From Owenweeksia sp. (GTDB lineage Bacteria; Bacteroidota; Bacteroidia; Flavobacteriales; Schleiferiaceae), in contig NZNV01000020.1 in NCBI GenBank assembly GCA_002695025.1, positions 186,001-250,000 on the forward strand: a DNA stretch of 64,000 bases, given 5' to 3'. The position numbers and the translations under genes are program-made. Positions 41,423 through 50,215 of the stretch are shown piece after piece; the first letter of the stretch is position 1; each line of letters opens with the position of its first letter. The notes beneath the pieces were generated by a model, which did no database searches, had not been told where the DNA came from, and was given only the letters and a program-made list of their open reading frames with translations.

Positions 41423-42970
41423 ATGAAGTATGCCTGTTTTTCCCTAATTGGTCTGTTACTACTAAGCGTAGCCTGCCAAAATCCCTCTCCAAAGCAAACC
41501 AAAGTTAAAGTGGTTACTCTGCCCTCTGATCCTAAGGAAGCTGAGAGCATCCCTGTGAGGCGGGATAGCATTATTCTAAAGGAGAAGGAAGAAGAAAAAA
41601 TGAAGGTACTACCTGAACCCGTCAAAGCTATCAGTTCATCGAAGCCGGTTAAACCAGTTGTTACTTATGGTAGCCTGAATGAAGTCTTCGAAAGCCTCAG
41701 AAAACCAAAACAGATTTTTCAGGGTAATGCTTCTGAGGATTTTACCATTCAAGGAAATCAAGGAACCCATATCACTTTTACCGCCAATAGTTTTACAGAT
41801 GCCAATGGGAATACCGTGAGCGGTATGGTTGAAGTTGAACTGGAAGAATACTACTCCACTTCCGATATCCTATCCGCTAAACTTACCACATCTACCAAAG
41901 ATAAATTGCTGGAAACGGGAGGAATGATTAACCTACAGGTACTCAGCAATGGCAAAGCCTGTAAGCTTAAGAGCGGGCAATCTGTACAACTGGAGTTCGC
42001 TACTAGTGATATGAACAACATGCAGCTGTTTGATGGAAGGCGTAACACTCAGGGCACGATGCAATGGACAGCTCAACAAACAGAGTATGTGGAAACATAC
42101 ATAGGCTGTGGGTTTTACCCTGAGAAAAAAAGAAAGGAACTGGTTTTCCTGAATAATTTCATCAGGGAAGTGAGTCGTGAGATCTATTATCCAAATACCG
42201 CTGCCAAAAGAAATATTCAGGGGCGGGTAATGGTGCAATTTTTCATTGACAAAGCCGGTCGTATTCGCAGGCCTCAGATTGTACTGAGTCCGGATAATGC
42301 CCTTTCTAAATCGGTGTTGTACGCGCTAAATAATTATCCGCAATTGCGATTGGATGATTACGAATTTGTTCCCCTAAACAAGTCAATGATACTTCCAGTA
42401 CAATTTACTTTTGACGAAGGCCAGGATCTGAGTAGCTTGTTACCGGATGAGGAAACCGAAAAAAAGATCATGGCTACAAAAATAGAAATGGCCGATGGTG
42501 ACGGTCCACCCAAAGCTATGGGATACGGACAAATCATTCAACCAACCCGCCAGGAGAGGGTGAATCTTAACCGACAGGTTTCCAGGTCAATCCTGCAATC
42601 TACAAGCCTTGGATGGATCAATTGTGACCGCTTTTTGAAGGAGGAGCAAAGCGCTCAACTTATAGTTAACTGCAACGCCCCTTCTTCTTGTGAAGCTATC
42701 CAATATCTGATTTTTAAGGATATACGGTCAATATTATCAGCTTACCCACGAGAAAATGGACAGGTTGTCTTTGAAAAGATACCTGCTGGTAAGGAGGCTA
42801 TATTAGTAGCTATTCGCCTGGAGGCAGGAATACTTAAAGTGGCTTTCAAGGATATCATTACCACTGAAATACCAGAACCTATCAAAAATTTGACTTTTGA
42901 AAGCATGTCTGAAAAAGAATTTATGCAAAGGCTCAATGGAGTAGGGTACGGGCTTGTAAGCATGCGTTAG
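41423..42970 (+). CDS. lipoprotein with a TonB-C-like domain
   Basis: 515 residues. The signal peptide ends in a lipobox LLSVAC (Cys19) followed by QNPSPK. After a linker, residues of about 108-215 are a beta domain (FTANSFTDANGNTVSGMVEV) seen in many Bacteroidota lipoproteins. Then IQGRVMVQFFIDKAGRIRRP (about 270-289) starts a TonB C-terminal-like domain. The rest is unrecognised. It is probably an outer-membrane or periplasmic lipoprotein with a binding role. It has no obvious operon partner. Confidence 0.78.
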   Translation: MKYACFSLIGLLLLSVACQNPSPKQTKVKVVTLPSDPKEAESIPVRRDSIILKEKEEEKMKVLPEPVKAISSSKPVKPVVTYGSLNEVFESLRKPKQIFQGNASEDFTIQGNQGTHITFTANSFTDANGNTVSGMVEVELEEYYSTSDILSAKLTTSTKDKLLETGGMINLQVLSNGKACKLKSGQSVQLEFATSDMNNMQLFDGRRNTQGTMQWTAQQTEYVETYIGCGFYPEKKRKELVFLNNFIREVSREIYYPNTAAKRNIQGRVMVQFFIDKAGRIRRPQIVLSPDNALSKSVLYALNNYPQLRLDDYEFVPLNKSMILPVQFTFDEGQDLSSLLPDEETEKKIMATKIEMADGDGPPKAMGYGQIIQPTRQERVNLNRQVSRSILQSTSLGWINCDRFLKEEQSAQLIVNCNAPSSCEAIQYLIFKDIRSILSAYPRENGQVVFEKIPAGKEAILVAIRLEAGILKVAFKDIITTEIPEPIKNLTFESMSEKEFMQRLNGVGYGLVSMR

Positions 42971-43121
42971 TTTCTTTTTGGGCTTCACAACTATGGTAAA
43001 TAGATTTTCGTCTTTAATGAGTTTGGTGGTGTTGACTAACTGTTTTGGATAGCATTATAAGCAGGACATTTGTACATAATCTGATTTATCCTTTATTTAG
43101 TCGCCTGCTAAATCTTAACCT

Positions 43122-45236
43122 ATGAATGCAGCTATTACCCTGGCGGAACTCCCCGCCAATTTTACGTCTACCCGTGCGTCCTACAAAGCCAAAGCGCTGA
43201 TTGCCACCCTGGGAATAGTCCTCTTCTTGCTGTGCTACTTTGCCATGTTGGTTGGCTTTGTCTTCCTGTTTCGCTATACCGTACTATATGATATGGGGTC
43301 TATTAACAAGTTCACCATTTTACTGAAGATCGGAGCTGTGGCGGGTTCAGGGATGCTTTTGCTGTTTGGTATTAAATTCATGTTTAAAAAGGCTCAGAAG
43401 TTTGAAGGAAAAAGTGTGGAGATCACCCCGGAAAGCGAGCCTGAGCTGTATGCTTTTATCCAGGATCTGGTGAAACAAACCGGTGCGCCCAGGCCCAAAT
43501 ACATTGGGGTGAATAATGATGTCAACGCCTTTGTGTATTACGGCAATACTTTCCTGAGTCTCTTTCTCCCAGCCCGTAAGAACCTGATGATCGGGATGGG
43601 CCTGATGAACGGGCTGAATGTTTCTGAATTCAAAGCCGTTCTGGCCCATGAGTTCGGGCATTTCTCACAGTCCAGTATGCGGGTAGGGAGCTATGTATAC
43701 ATGGCCAACCGCATTATTCATGATATGGTATACAACCGTGACCGTTGGGATATGGCCCTGGATCAGTGGCGCGGATTGGATATCAGGTTATCCTTTATGG
43801 CGTATGCCCTAATGCCTGTAGTATGGCTAGTGCGCCAGTTTATGGTGCTTTTCTATAAATTACTTAACCTGTTGTACGCTTCCCTGCAACGCGAGATGGA
43901 ATTTCATGCCGATAAAGTAGCGGTGAGCGTTTCTGGCAGCGATGCCATTGTAACCGCTCTCTGGAAACTGGAATTTGCCTCGGCTGCCATGCAACAGGCT
44001 TATCAGAATGTATATTATGCAGCCAAACAAGATATTTACTCTGAAAATATGTACGATCAGCAAGGGGCCATACTGGAAAGCTTTAAACCCCGGATGCAAC
44101 AACTTATTTCGGAGATGAAAGTGAATGAGCAGGGAGTGAAAAAGGTTTTTGGTGAAGAAGTGTACAGTACTCTTTCCATGTATGACAGCCACCCGCCCAG
44201 CTCTGACCGGGAGCGCAACGCCAAAACCCCCTACATCACGGCAGAAATGGATGAAAGGCACACCACCGTTCTTTTTCAAAAGGCTATAGAAGTCCAGAAG
44301 AAACTTACTGAAGAACTTTATATAGAAGGCTACGGCCTGGAAGCAGAAGAGTGGCAAAGCAAAGCCTCCAATGTGGCCATGGAACAATTTATAAAAGAAG
44401 AAAAGGGTGATAGTGAAGCCTTTCCACCTGAACTGCTCAATACCTTTAACCTACGTCTTACTGCTAAGCCCGATTTAGAAAGTATAACTACCCAAAACCC
44501 TTTTACCAATCTGGATAGGAAGAATATCCTGGACAAATACAAGATGTTGGTGAATGATAAGCTCGCAAAGCTAACCGAGCCGGTAAACAATTTTGATCAG
44601 GAACTAAATCGCGCACAGCAAATAGCCCAAGGTATAGTAAAAGACAAAAAGTTTGAATTTGGTGGGATAACCTACAACCGGAAGAATATTAATAATGCTA
44701 TTAACTACATCGGGAGGGCAAAGCAGAAATACCTGAACGAATCATTTGGAGAATGGGATAATGAATTCCTGAACCTGTCCTACGCTTATGCCTGTAGTGG
44801 GGACAGAGGGGAGGAATTAATTCAAAACCTTCAACAGTTCAGCGATATACAGGAGGTTATGCGACAAATTGTGGATGCCCAATCCGCATTGTTTGCCCTG
44901 ATCAACGAAATAATGGAGATGAATGAGGCTACAGAAAACGATCTCAGGAATTTCAGGCGTAAGGTGACCAACCGGGTAACCTCAGCCGTAAACCAATCTT
45001 TGAAAAACCTGGGTGAAATTGAGTTTGTACCGTTGCCCAATATTGCCGGGAGGGAACAACTGCTTAAGGTAACTACTGATAATATGACTTTAGTAACTCT
45101 TAGTCCGGAATGTTTTAATGACGGAACGCTTAAACAACTGCTGGATCAATTGGAAAACCTGGTGTTCAATCTGAACCGCGTACAGATGAAAGCCCTGGCC
45201 CAGGTGATAAGGGTATCCGGGTTAAAACTGAACTAA
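43122..45236 (+). CDS. M48-family membrane metallopeptidase
   Basis: 704 residues. Transmembrane helices lie at about 25-51 and 66-86 and a hydrophobic region at about 225-250. The zinc motif HEFGH (176-180) is in FKAVLAHEFGHFSQSSM, followed by EMEFHADKVAV with the third ligand. This is the HtpX/Ste24 family core. The long C-terminal region (about 380-704) is soluble and helical, not found in HtpX. The active site faces the cytoplasm in family members. It probably acts in membrane-protein quality control. It ends 9 nt from the convergent regulator of cassette 2. Confidence 0.87.
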   Translation: MNAAITLAELPANFTSTRASYKAKALIATLGIVLFLLCYFAMLVGFVFLFRYTVLYDMGSINKFTILLKIGAVAGSGMLLLFGIKFMFKKAQKFEGKSVEITPESEPELYAFIQDLVKQTGAPRPKYIGVNNDVNAFVYYGNTFLSLFLPARKNLMIGMGLMNGLNVSEFKAVLAHEFGHFSQSSMRVGSYVYMANRIIHDMVYNRDRWDMALDQWRGLDIRLSFMAYALMPVVWLVRQFMVLFYKLLNLLYASLQREMEFHADKVAVSVSGSDAIVTALWKLEFASAAMQQAYQNVYYAAKQDIYSENMYDQQGAILESFKPRMQQLISEMKVNEQGVKKVFGEEVYSTLSMYDSHPPSSDRERNAKTPYITAEMDERHTTVLFQKAIEVQKKLTEELYIEGYGLEAEEWQSKASNVAMEQFIKEEKGDSEAFPPELLNTFNLRLTAKPDLESITTQNPFTNLDRKNILDKYKMLVNDKLAKLTEPVNNFDQELNRAQQIAQGIVKDKKFEFGGITYNRKNINNAINYIGRAKQKYLNESFGEWDNEFLNLSYAYACSGDRGEELIQNLQQFSDIQEVMRQIVDAQSALFALINEIMEMNEATENDLRNFRRKVTNRVTSAVNQSLKNLGEIEFVPLPNIAGREQLLKVTTDNMTLVTLSPECFNDGTLKQLLDQLENLVFNLNRVQMKALAQVIRVSGLKLN

Positions 45237-45244
45237 CGGAGAAG

Positions 45245-45892
45245 TTAAGGTTCAATAATCCCCTCCTTAATAGCCTTTACAATAAGCCCGGCCGTATTCT
45301 TTACACCCATTTTTTCGAACAGGTTTTTACGGTGCCCTTCCACCGTGCGCTGGCTGATGTATAGTTTTTCCGCAATTTCACGGGCGGTGAACTCCTGGCA
45401 AATCAATTGCAATACTTCCAGTTCTCTGGAGGTAACAGTTTCAAAATTCTTAAGGCGGGGCTTTTTAACACTGTGATTTTGTAAACCGCTGATCATGGCT
45501 TTTGCCAGTGGACCGCTAAAATAATAGCCCTGGTCTACCACGCCCCGGATGGTTTTTTCCAGGTCCTCTGCCGAACAATCCTTTAACAGGTAACTACTGG
45601 AGCCCATTTCCATCAGGTACGCCATCATTTTAGGATCACTATGCATGGTTAATACCACCACTTTCATTTCCGGGTAGGGAACCCTTATCTTTTCCAGTAC
45701 TTCCAGGCCATCACTGCCGGGCATGTCCAGGTCCAGGAGGAGAACATCAATTTTACGTTCTTTTAAGCCCTGTAGCAGTTCATCATACCCGGAAGCTTCC
45801 AGTTGCATGGAAATGCCGTCCATTTGGTTTACCAGGAAGCTGATACCCTCCCGGAAAAGCTTGTGATCATCAATTATGGCAACTTCTATCAT
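45245..45892 (-). CDS. LuxR/NarL-type response regulator, cassette 2
   Basis: 215 residues. The receiver domain has DDH (8-10) and the phosphoacceptor in VLLLDLDMPGSDG (about 54-66); the LuxR HTH is SRELEVLQLICQEFTAREIA. It aligns throughout with the cassette 1 regulator (same length, same DLxMP and HTH motifs). It is 10 nt downstream of its kinase. Confidence 0.92.
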   Translation of the reverse strand: MIEVAIIDDHKLFREGISFLVNQMDGISMQLEASGYDELLQGLKERKIDVLLLDLDMPGSDGLEVLEKIRVPYPEMKVVVLTMHSDPKMMAYLMEMGSSSYLLKDCSAEDLEKTIRGVVDQGYYFSGPLAKAMISGLQNHSVKKPRLKNFETVTSRELEVLQLICQEFTAREIAEKLYISQRTVEGHRKNLFEKMGVKNTAGLIVKAIKEGIIEP

Positions 45893-45902
45893 GACCAGAG
45901 TA

Positions 45903-46673
45903 TTAAGGTTTGTGTTTGGAGGAGATTTTCAGGGCCAGTCCACCTTTTTCCCTTTCCAACCATTCAAGAGTACCTTCCATTAAACTAAGGCGACTTTTCA
46001 GGTTACGGAAGCCCAGACCCTGGTTTAAATCAGGTGAGTTAGTAAGACCTATGCCATTGTCTTCATATACAAGAACCAGTCGCTCTGCCTTACTTTGCAA
46101 TTGAATGGAAATATGAGTGGCCTGAGCGTGTTTTACAGTGTTGTTAATCAATTCCTGGATTATACGGTACCAGTTGAGTTGAAACTCCTGGCTCAGGTCT
46201 TCTTTAATGGCAGCGCTAAATGAAATGGATAGTGCTCCGGAGCCTTGTACTTGTTCCACCAGATTGCCGATAGCATTTTCCAGACCCAGCCGTTCTAAGA
46301 CCACGGGCCTTAGGTCTTGAGAAATCCTGCGCATGCTGTTCATGGTTTCGCTCATCAGGTTCACAGCCTTATCTTTTACCTGGTAAAACTGACCCTCTTC
46401 CATCTGAGTACTGAGGTGATTTACATATAGTTTAGCAGTGGTAAGCATTACACCTACTTCATCATGCAGGTCTTTTCCAATACGGTTACGCTCCTTCTCC
46501 TGACTCATAAAGTTAGCTCTTAAAAGCTCTTGCTGATGCTCACTTTCTTTCTGTTGATGTTCTCGTTGTTGCCGTAGTAACCTCCTTTGATAAGCCATGA
46601 AAATAAAAACAAGAGCCAAAGCCAGGGTAAGCATCCCCAGCATGGCGGACAGTATTATTTCATCCTGTATCAC
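45903..46673 (-). CDS. HisKA_3-type sensor histidine kinase, cassette 2
   Basis: 256 residues. A single membrane helix (about 8-27), a coiled coil and the H-box RNRIGKDLHDEVGVMLT, then ELINNTVKHAQAT and VYEDNGIGLTN of the ATPase domain. No extracellular sensor. It aligns closely with the cassette 1 kinase (MAYQRRLLRQQ vs LYYQRRLFAQQ after the helix). Its start overlaps the stop of the membrane protein gene by 4 nt, indicating coupled expression and probably direct interaction. Confidence 0.92.
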   Translation of the reverse strand: MIQDEIILSAMLGMLTLALALVFIFMAYQRRLLRQQREHQQKESEHQQELLRANFMSQEKERNRIGKDLHDEVGVMLTTAKLYVNHLSTQMEEGQFYQVKDKAVNLMSETMNSMRRISQDLRPVVLERLGLENAIGNLVEQVQGSGALSISFSAAIKEDLSQEFQLNWYRIIQELINNTVKHAQATHISIQLQSKAERLVLVYEDNGIGLTNSPDLNQGLGFRNLKSRLSLMEGTLEWLEREKGGLALKISSKHKP

Positions 46674-47320
46674 TCTTCTTTAGCCTTTATCCAAAGTGCC
46701 ATAGCATAAAAGCCGTTCAGTAGTACGTTTAAAAATACGTTTAGGCTCCAGACCAAAGGTAGTATACCGGAGCCGGATTCGATCATGGGATTAATGAATA
46801 GAAAGAGTAGTAGAGTACCGGAGCTGTACAGAAAAATACCGGTGTTCAACCAAAGCATAGGTCTGTTTTTTACGGTGAGATTTACGCTGGAGGTAAGATC
46901 CTTGTGAAAAAACAGCAGGGATAAGGCCATAAAAACACTTAAGGAAAGGCCAATGCTGTTGGAGTTGAAAGTAGAAAGGGGTTGAAAAAAGAGCATATTG
47001 CTCACTGCAAAGGCTGTATATCCAAGGATCAAAAGGTACGGAACGTAGCTGGAAAAGTAATAGTTGAACACCGGGCGGTATATGAGCATTAATAAAACAA
47101 ACCAAAGGATATTGTAAAAATTATAGACTACTAAATTGTTAAGGGATAAGTAATTGTCCAAAACAAAAGCCGCTATCTCCGAGATAAACGAAATGCAGAT
47201 CAGTAGCATTAATAACCTCTGTTCCCTATTGAGCTGCTTCCTGCGAAGAAGACCTATAATAAAGGGAAGTAATACGGCAGTCTGTGATATTCTAACGAAA
47301 AACATGAGATGATGATCCAT
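46670..47320 (-). CDS. polytopic membrane protein, cassette 2
   Basis: 216 residues with about seven membrane helices. NRPMLWLNTGIFLYSSGTLL (about 151-170) corresponds to a segment in the cassette 1 protein at 25214. It starts 54 nt after the CPPxC gene and overlaps the kinase gene by 4 nt. Probable signal receptor of the cassette; ligand unknown. Confidence 0.78.
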   Translation of the reverse strand: MDHHLMFFVRISQTAVLLPFIIGLLRRKQLNREQRLLMLLICISFISEIAAFVLDNYLSLNNLVVYNFYNILWFVLLMLIYRPVFNYYFSSYVPYLLILGYTAFAVSNMLFFQPLSTFNSNSIGLSLSVFMALSLLFFHKDLTSSVNLTVKNRPMLWLNTGIFLYSSGTLLLFLFINPMIESGSGILPLVWSLNVFLNVLLNGFYAMALWIKAKEE

Positions 47321-47374
47321 AAATCCCGCATATAAACTATGCGGGATGAATGTATTAATAATTTGTATTGAAAA

Positions 47375-48154
47375 TTAAGTGGTACCGTTACCAGAACAGG
47401 CGGGCGGACATGCACCGACAAAATTGAGATAATCGTAATGAAGTTGAGTAGGAGAGTCATTGGAGTATCCTATCTGAAAAATGAGTGAGAATAGCTGGTT
47501 GCCCGCAATGAGTTCCATTATATCTATACCATAAAAAAAGCGCAGGTGAATAAGGGAGTTGTCTTTGACCTTAGCCTGCAGGTGTTTAAGGCGAATGCCT
47601 TCTATTACGTAGTAATGTGCTCTTACGGAAGGGTATATTCCATTATTTGCACTAGGGTTATGCCTGTCATTAGGTTTTAAGATTGTGTTAAAAATGGTAT
47701 TTACTCCAAAATCCTTCCTGAGCCAATTATTAATAAAATAACCCACCCACATTTCCGGTGTCCAAATGGGCGTTAAGGGATTATTTTGATCGGGATTCGG
47801 ATATCGGTAAATGGGCCCGGAGTTCTGATCATTCTCATTATAGGCGAAAAATTGTGGATCATTATCATCTTTTTGGGTTTCTATGATAATGTTAAAACTG
47901 TTGGTTTCAATGGTAGTGGTCTCAGTCTTTTTAACCGCAAGGTGCAGTTTCATTAAGGAAGCTTCTTTGATGGCATCTTTGGCATTTTGCTCCAGCCAGC
48001 CGAAGTTTAAACCAATCATTCTACTGAATTGCCCTTCATAATCCGTATTGCCATTTGTTATAGAATCAGATGTTATGAAGAGGTCATCTATGTCTTTATC
48101 CTTAATATTTTTCCATGCAGTTGTTTGAGTGGAGTGATCGGGTGCAGAAACCAT
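47375..48154 (-). CDS. CPPxC-tailed protein, cassette 2
   Basis: 259 residues, no signal peptide. It has a mixed alpha/beta body with MKLHLAVKKTE and HYYVIEGIRLKHLQAKVKD, and ends YLNFVGACPPACSGNGTT. It is clearly homologous to the 49090 protein, both in the C-terminal 15 residues and in the arrangement of strands before it (LFSLIFQIG vs LFTLIVEIG), and more distantly to 25891. It is the first gene of cassette 2 and is divergent from the leader-linked 48556 gene. Confidence 0.75.
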   Translation of the reverse strand: MVSAPDHSTQTTAWKNIKDKDIDDLFITSDSITNGNTDYEGQFSRMIGLNFGWLEQNAKDAIKEASLMKLHLAVKKTETTTIETNSFNIIIETQKDDNDPQFFAYNENDQNSGPIYRYPNPDQNNPLTPIWTPEMWVGYFINNWLRKDFGVNTIFNTILKPNDRHNPSANNGIYPSVRAHYYVIEGIRLKHLQAKVKDNSLIHLRFFYGIDIMELIAGNQLFSLIFQIGYSNDSPTQLHYDYLNFVGACPPACSGNGTT

Positions 48155-48433
48155 GGTTTACGTTTTAAAAGTTATACATTTAGTTTAGCCGGATCGGTTT
48201 CAAATCGTAATAAGATCCAGGCACAGTTCAAAGATTCACCGGGTTGAGCAACGCTACAAGGCTGAAAAACCGTGATTTTCCAATACCCGTATAAATACTC
48301 GTATGGGAGGGTGGTCTATGGTTTTTATGCGTATCAGGTGCTGGTGCTTTTTGTGCGGATAGGTATTTACCATGCTATTTCTAATTCCCTGATTCTTATG
48401 CTTACACAAACCTTATCATCTCCACACCTTTGG

Positions 48434-48538
48434 ATCATCAAAAGCTTTTGAAACAGTGAAGCAGAACTCACTCTAAAAAACGAATCTTTCCTGTGGGGTC
48501 AATCACAGGAGGCGAAACCGAAAAGCCTTACGAGTAGG
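48434..48538 (+). promoter_or_regulatory. leader RNA element, copy D
   Basis: AGTGA/TCACT (48455-48459, 48468-48472) and CCTGTG/CACAGG (48490-48495, 48504-48509), then GGCG, CCGAAAAGCC (48518-48527), TTAC and GAGTAGG (48532-48538), 17 nt before the ATG. The whole stretch from about 48434 is nearly identical to copy E at about 50089-50192, including CAAAAGCTTTTG at its 5' end. A TTTG-type -7 box (ACACCTTTGG, 48424-48433) just upstream places the transcript start near the repeat's beginning. Confidence 0.72.
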
Positions 48539-48555
48539 ACCAAATTAATTGAACC

Positions 48556-49017
48556 ATGTCTATACAATTCAAATCCATTGTAGGACTGCAATCACAATCT
48601 TATTTTAACTTCCTGAGTGCTAATGGCACCGCGCGCGAAACACCAATACATGCGGCCTCCTGGCTGAATGTTCAGGAAAAATGGGAGATCATAAATTATA
48701 ATGATCTGTCATCAACCGGTAAGCTATGTTACGGGGATGTGGTGGGTTTCAGGAATCCCCATTTCAATGTGTATCTGTCCGGTTTTCCGGGTTACAGCGC
48801 AGTTACCACTATGGGTAAATTACAGGATGCCGAGCGCTTGGTGCTTTTAGACCCACAGGATCCTTCATCCACAGCTGAAATGACCGTAGAAGATGAGTTC
48901 TACCTTCAACAGGTTAATATCTCCAAATATGCTAAGGTTAATGGAAACGGGATACAGATCTCAGTGCCCTTAACCACCAATGCCGAAGCCACATTCAGGA
49001 TCATTGTTACCATTTAG
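48556..49017 (+). CDS. small beta-rich protein under leader copy D
   Basis: 153 residues, no signal peptide. The sequence is mostly beta (QSYFNFLSANGTARETPI, AVTTMGKLQDAERLVLLD) and ends in strands (EATFRIIVTI), suggesting a trefoil or fascin-like fold; I cannot assign a family. It is divergent from the CPPxC gene of cassette 2 and convergent with the 49090 CPPxC gene, with a shared terminator between. Confidence 0.7.
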   Translation: MSIQFKSIVGLQSQSYFNFLSANGTARETPIHAASWLNVQEKWEIINYNDLSSTGKLCYGDVVGFRNPHFNVYLSGFPGYSAVTTMGKLQDAERLVLLDPQDPSSTAEMTVEDEFYLQQVNISKYAKVNGNGIQISVPLTTNAEATFRIIVTI

Positions 49018-49030
49018 GAACCTGTTACTG

Positions 49031-49067
49031 AAACAAAAAGCGCAGGATATTCCTGCGCTTTTTGTTT
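49031..49067. terminator. bidirectional terminator between convergent genes
   Basis: AAACAAAAAGCGCAGGA, loop TAT, then TCCTGCGCTTTTTGTTT forms a long stem flanked by A- and T-runs on both sides. It serves the 48556 gene and the convergent 49090 gene. Confidence 0.9.
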
Positions 49068-49089
49068 ATCACATATTGTAAACCGGTGA

Positions 49090-49842
49090 TCAGGTGTTGC
49101 CGTCACCTGAGCAGGCCGGAGGGCAGGCACCTACAAAATCGAGATAAGTTGTTTGACCGGTTTCGGGATCACCTATTTCTACAATAAGCGTAAAAAGGTC
49201 TTTGTCCACGCTAAAGTCTGAAGGGTTTACACCAAACCGTATTTTAAAGCTGCTTTCCTCTTTAACCGTGCGTATCAGCGCCTTAAGGGAGTTATCCCGT
49301 ATAGGATAGTACAACGCCCTTACAAGGGTATAGTTGCCTTCAATGAGCTTGTTATCAGTATCATTAGCAGCAAAAGAATAGAACAGGTCTTTAGTAGGGG
49401 CTATTGAGACCAGCCAGTTATAAGCCAGTTGATTTCGTAGTTCTGTGGATATTCCATAGATAGCCGTCAACTCGGATGGTATGGGAGTGTTGCTGATGTC
49501 AAAGATCCGTCCATCATCCTCCATTCCTGATTTAAAAAAGTGGGTGTGAAGGTGATTTTCAATCTCAACCTCAACTTTCAGAAGGATAGTGAAAAGGTTA
49601 TTTCCATCAAGGGCCAGGTGCATGGAAACTTTAGGATCATCTGAATTTTGTAACAACTCATAGAATTCCGACCCCACCGTATCATAATCTATTCCCAGTA
49701 TCCGGCTCCATTGGTTTGGGAAACGGCTATTTCCGGTAGCTTCATAAAAGAACTTTTTGATGGAGTCATCTATCCTGCTATCAGGTAGTGATGCCCAGTT
49801 TTCGGTAGAGCCATAAAATTCAGAGGCTTGCATTTCGTGCAT
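49090..49842 (-). CDS. CPPxC-tailed protein without its own cassette
   Basis: 250 residues, no signal peptide. It ends TTYLDFVGACPPACSGDGNT, matching the 47375 protein almost exactly. Upstream segments correspond as well (VSMHLALDGNNLFTILLKVE; SLKALIRTVKEESSFKIRFG). Unlike the other two it has no kinase, regulator or membrane protein beside it, so it may signal through cassette 2, 1 kb away. It is divergent from the leader-linked 50216 gene. Confidence 0.75.
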   Translation of the reverse strand: MHEMQASEFYGSTENWASLPDSRIDDSIKKFFYEATGNSRFPNQWSRILGIDYDTVGSEFYELLQNSDDPKVSMHLALDGNNLFTILLKVEVEIENHLHTHFFKSGMEDDGRIFDISNTPIPSELTAIYGISTELRNQLAYNWLVSIAPTKDLFYSFAANDTDNKLIEGNYTLVRALYYPIRDNSLKALIRTVKEESSFKIRFGVNPSDFSVDKDLFTLIVEIGDPETGQTTYLDFVGACPPACSGDGNT

Positions 49843-50088
49843 AGTTAAAGTTTTAAAGGTTTAACAAAGTTTATCGTACGCAAAGATTAGCCTATTAAAG
49901 TGCTCTGGGAAGAATGAAAATCACGGAATTATAAATCCACGTAGTTATACGTATTCCCATGTATAAACCGTAGCCTGGAGATGGGAATGCAACAAGTGTA
50001 AACCGCTGTAAACAAGTATAAGCCACGGTATTTTAATTTTCAGGGTTTTCACTCTTAGTATGGTCCTGTAGGGAGTGCACATTTGTAG
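49843..50088. promoter_or_regulatory. divergent region between the orphan CPPxC gene and leader copy E
   Basis: About 245 nt. It contains a run of repeated short GTATAAAC/GTAAAC-like motifs (about 49950-50025) that could be regulator sites, and a TTTG-type -7 box (GCACATTTGTAG, about 50078-50089) just before leader copy E. No gene seen. Confidence 0.3.
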
Positions 50089-50192
50089 TATCAAAAGCTT
50101 TTGAAACAGTGGAGCAGAACTCACTTTAAAAAACGGATCCTTTCTGTGGGATCGATCACAGAAGGCGGTTACCGAAAAGCCTCATGAGTAGG
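50089..50192 (+). promoter_or_regulatory. leader RNA element, copy E
   Basis: AGTG/CACT, then TCTGTG/CACAGA (50143-50148, 50157-50162), GGCG, CCGAAAAGCC (50172-50181) and CTCATGAG leading into TAGG (to 50192), 23 nt before the ATG. It is close in sequence to copy D over about 105 nt. Substitutions in the stems are partly compensated: CCTGTG/CACAGG in D against TCTGTG/CACAGA in E. Confidence 0.72.
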
Positions 50193-50215
50193 ATATTTAA
50201 TAGATATAATAAATA

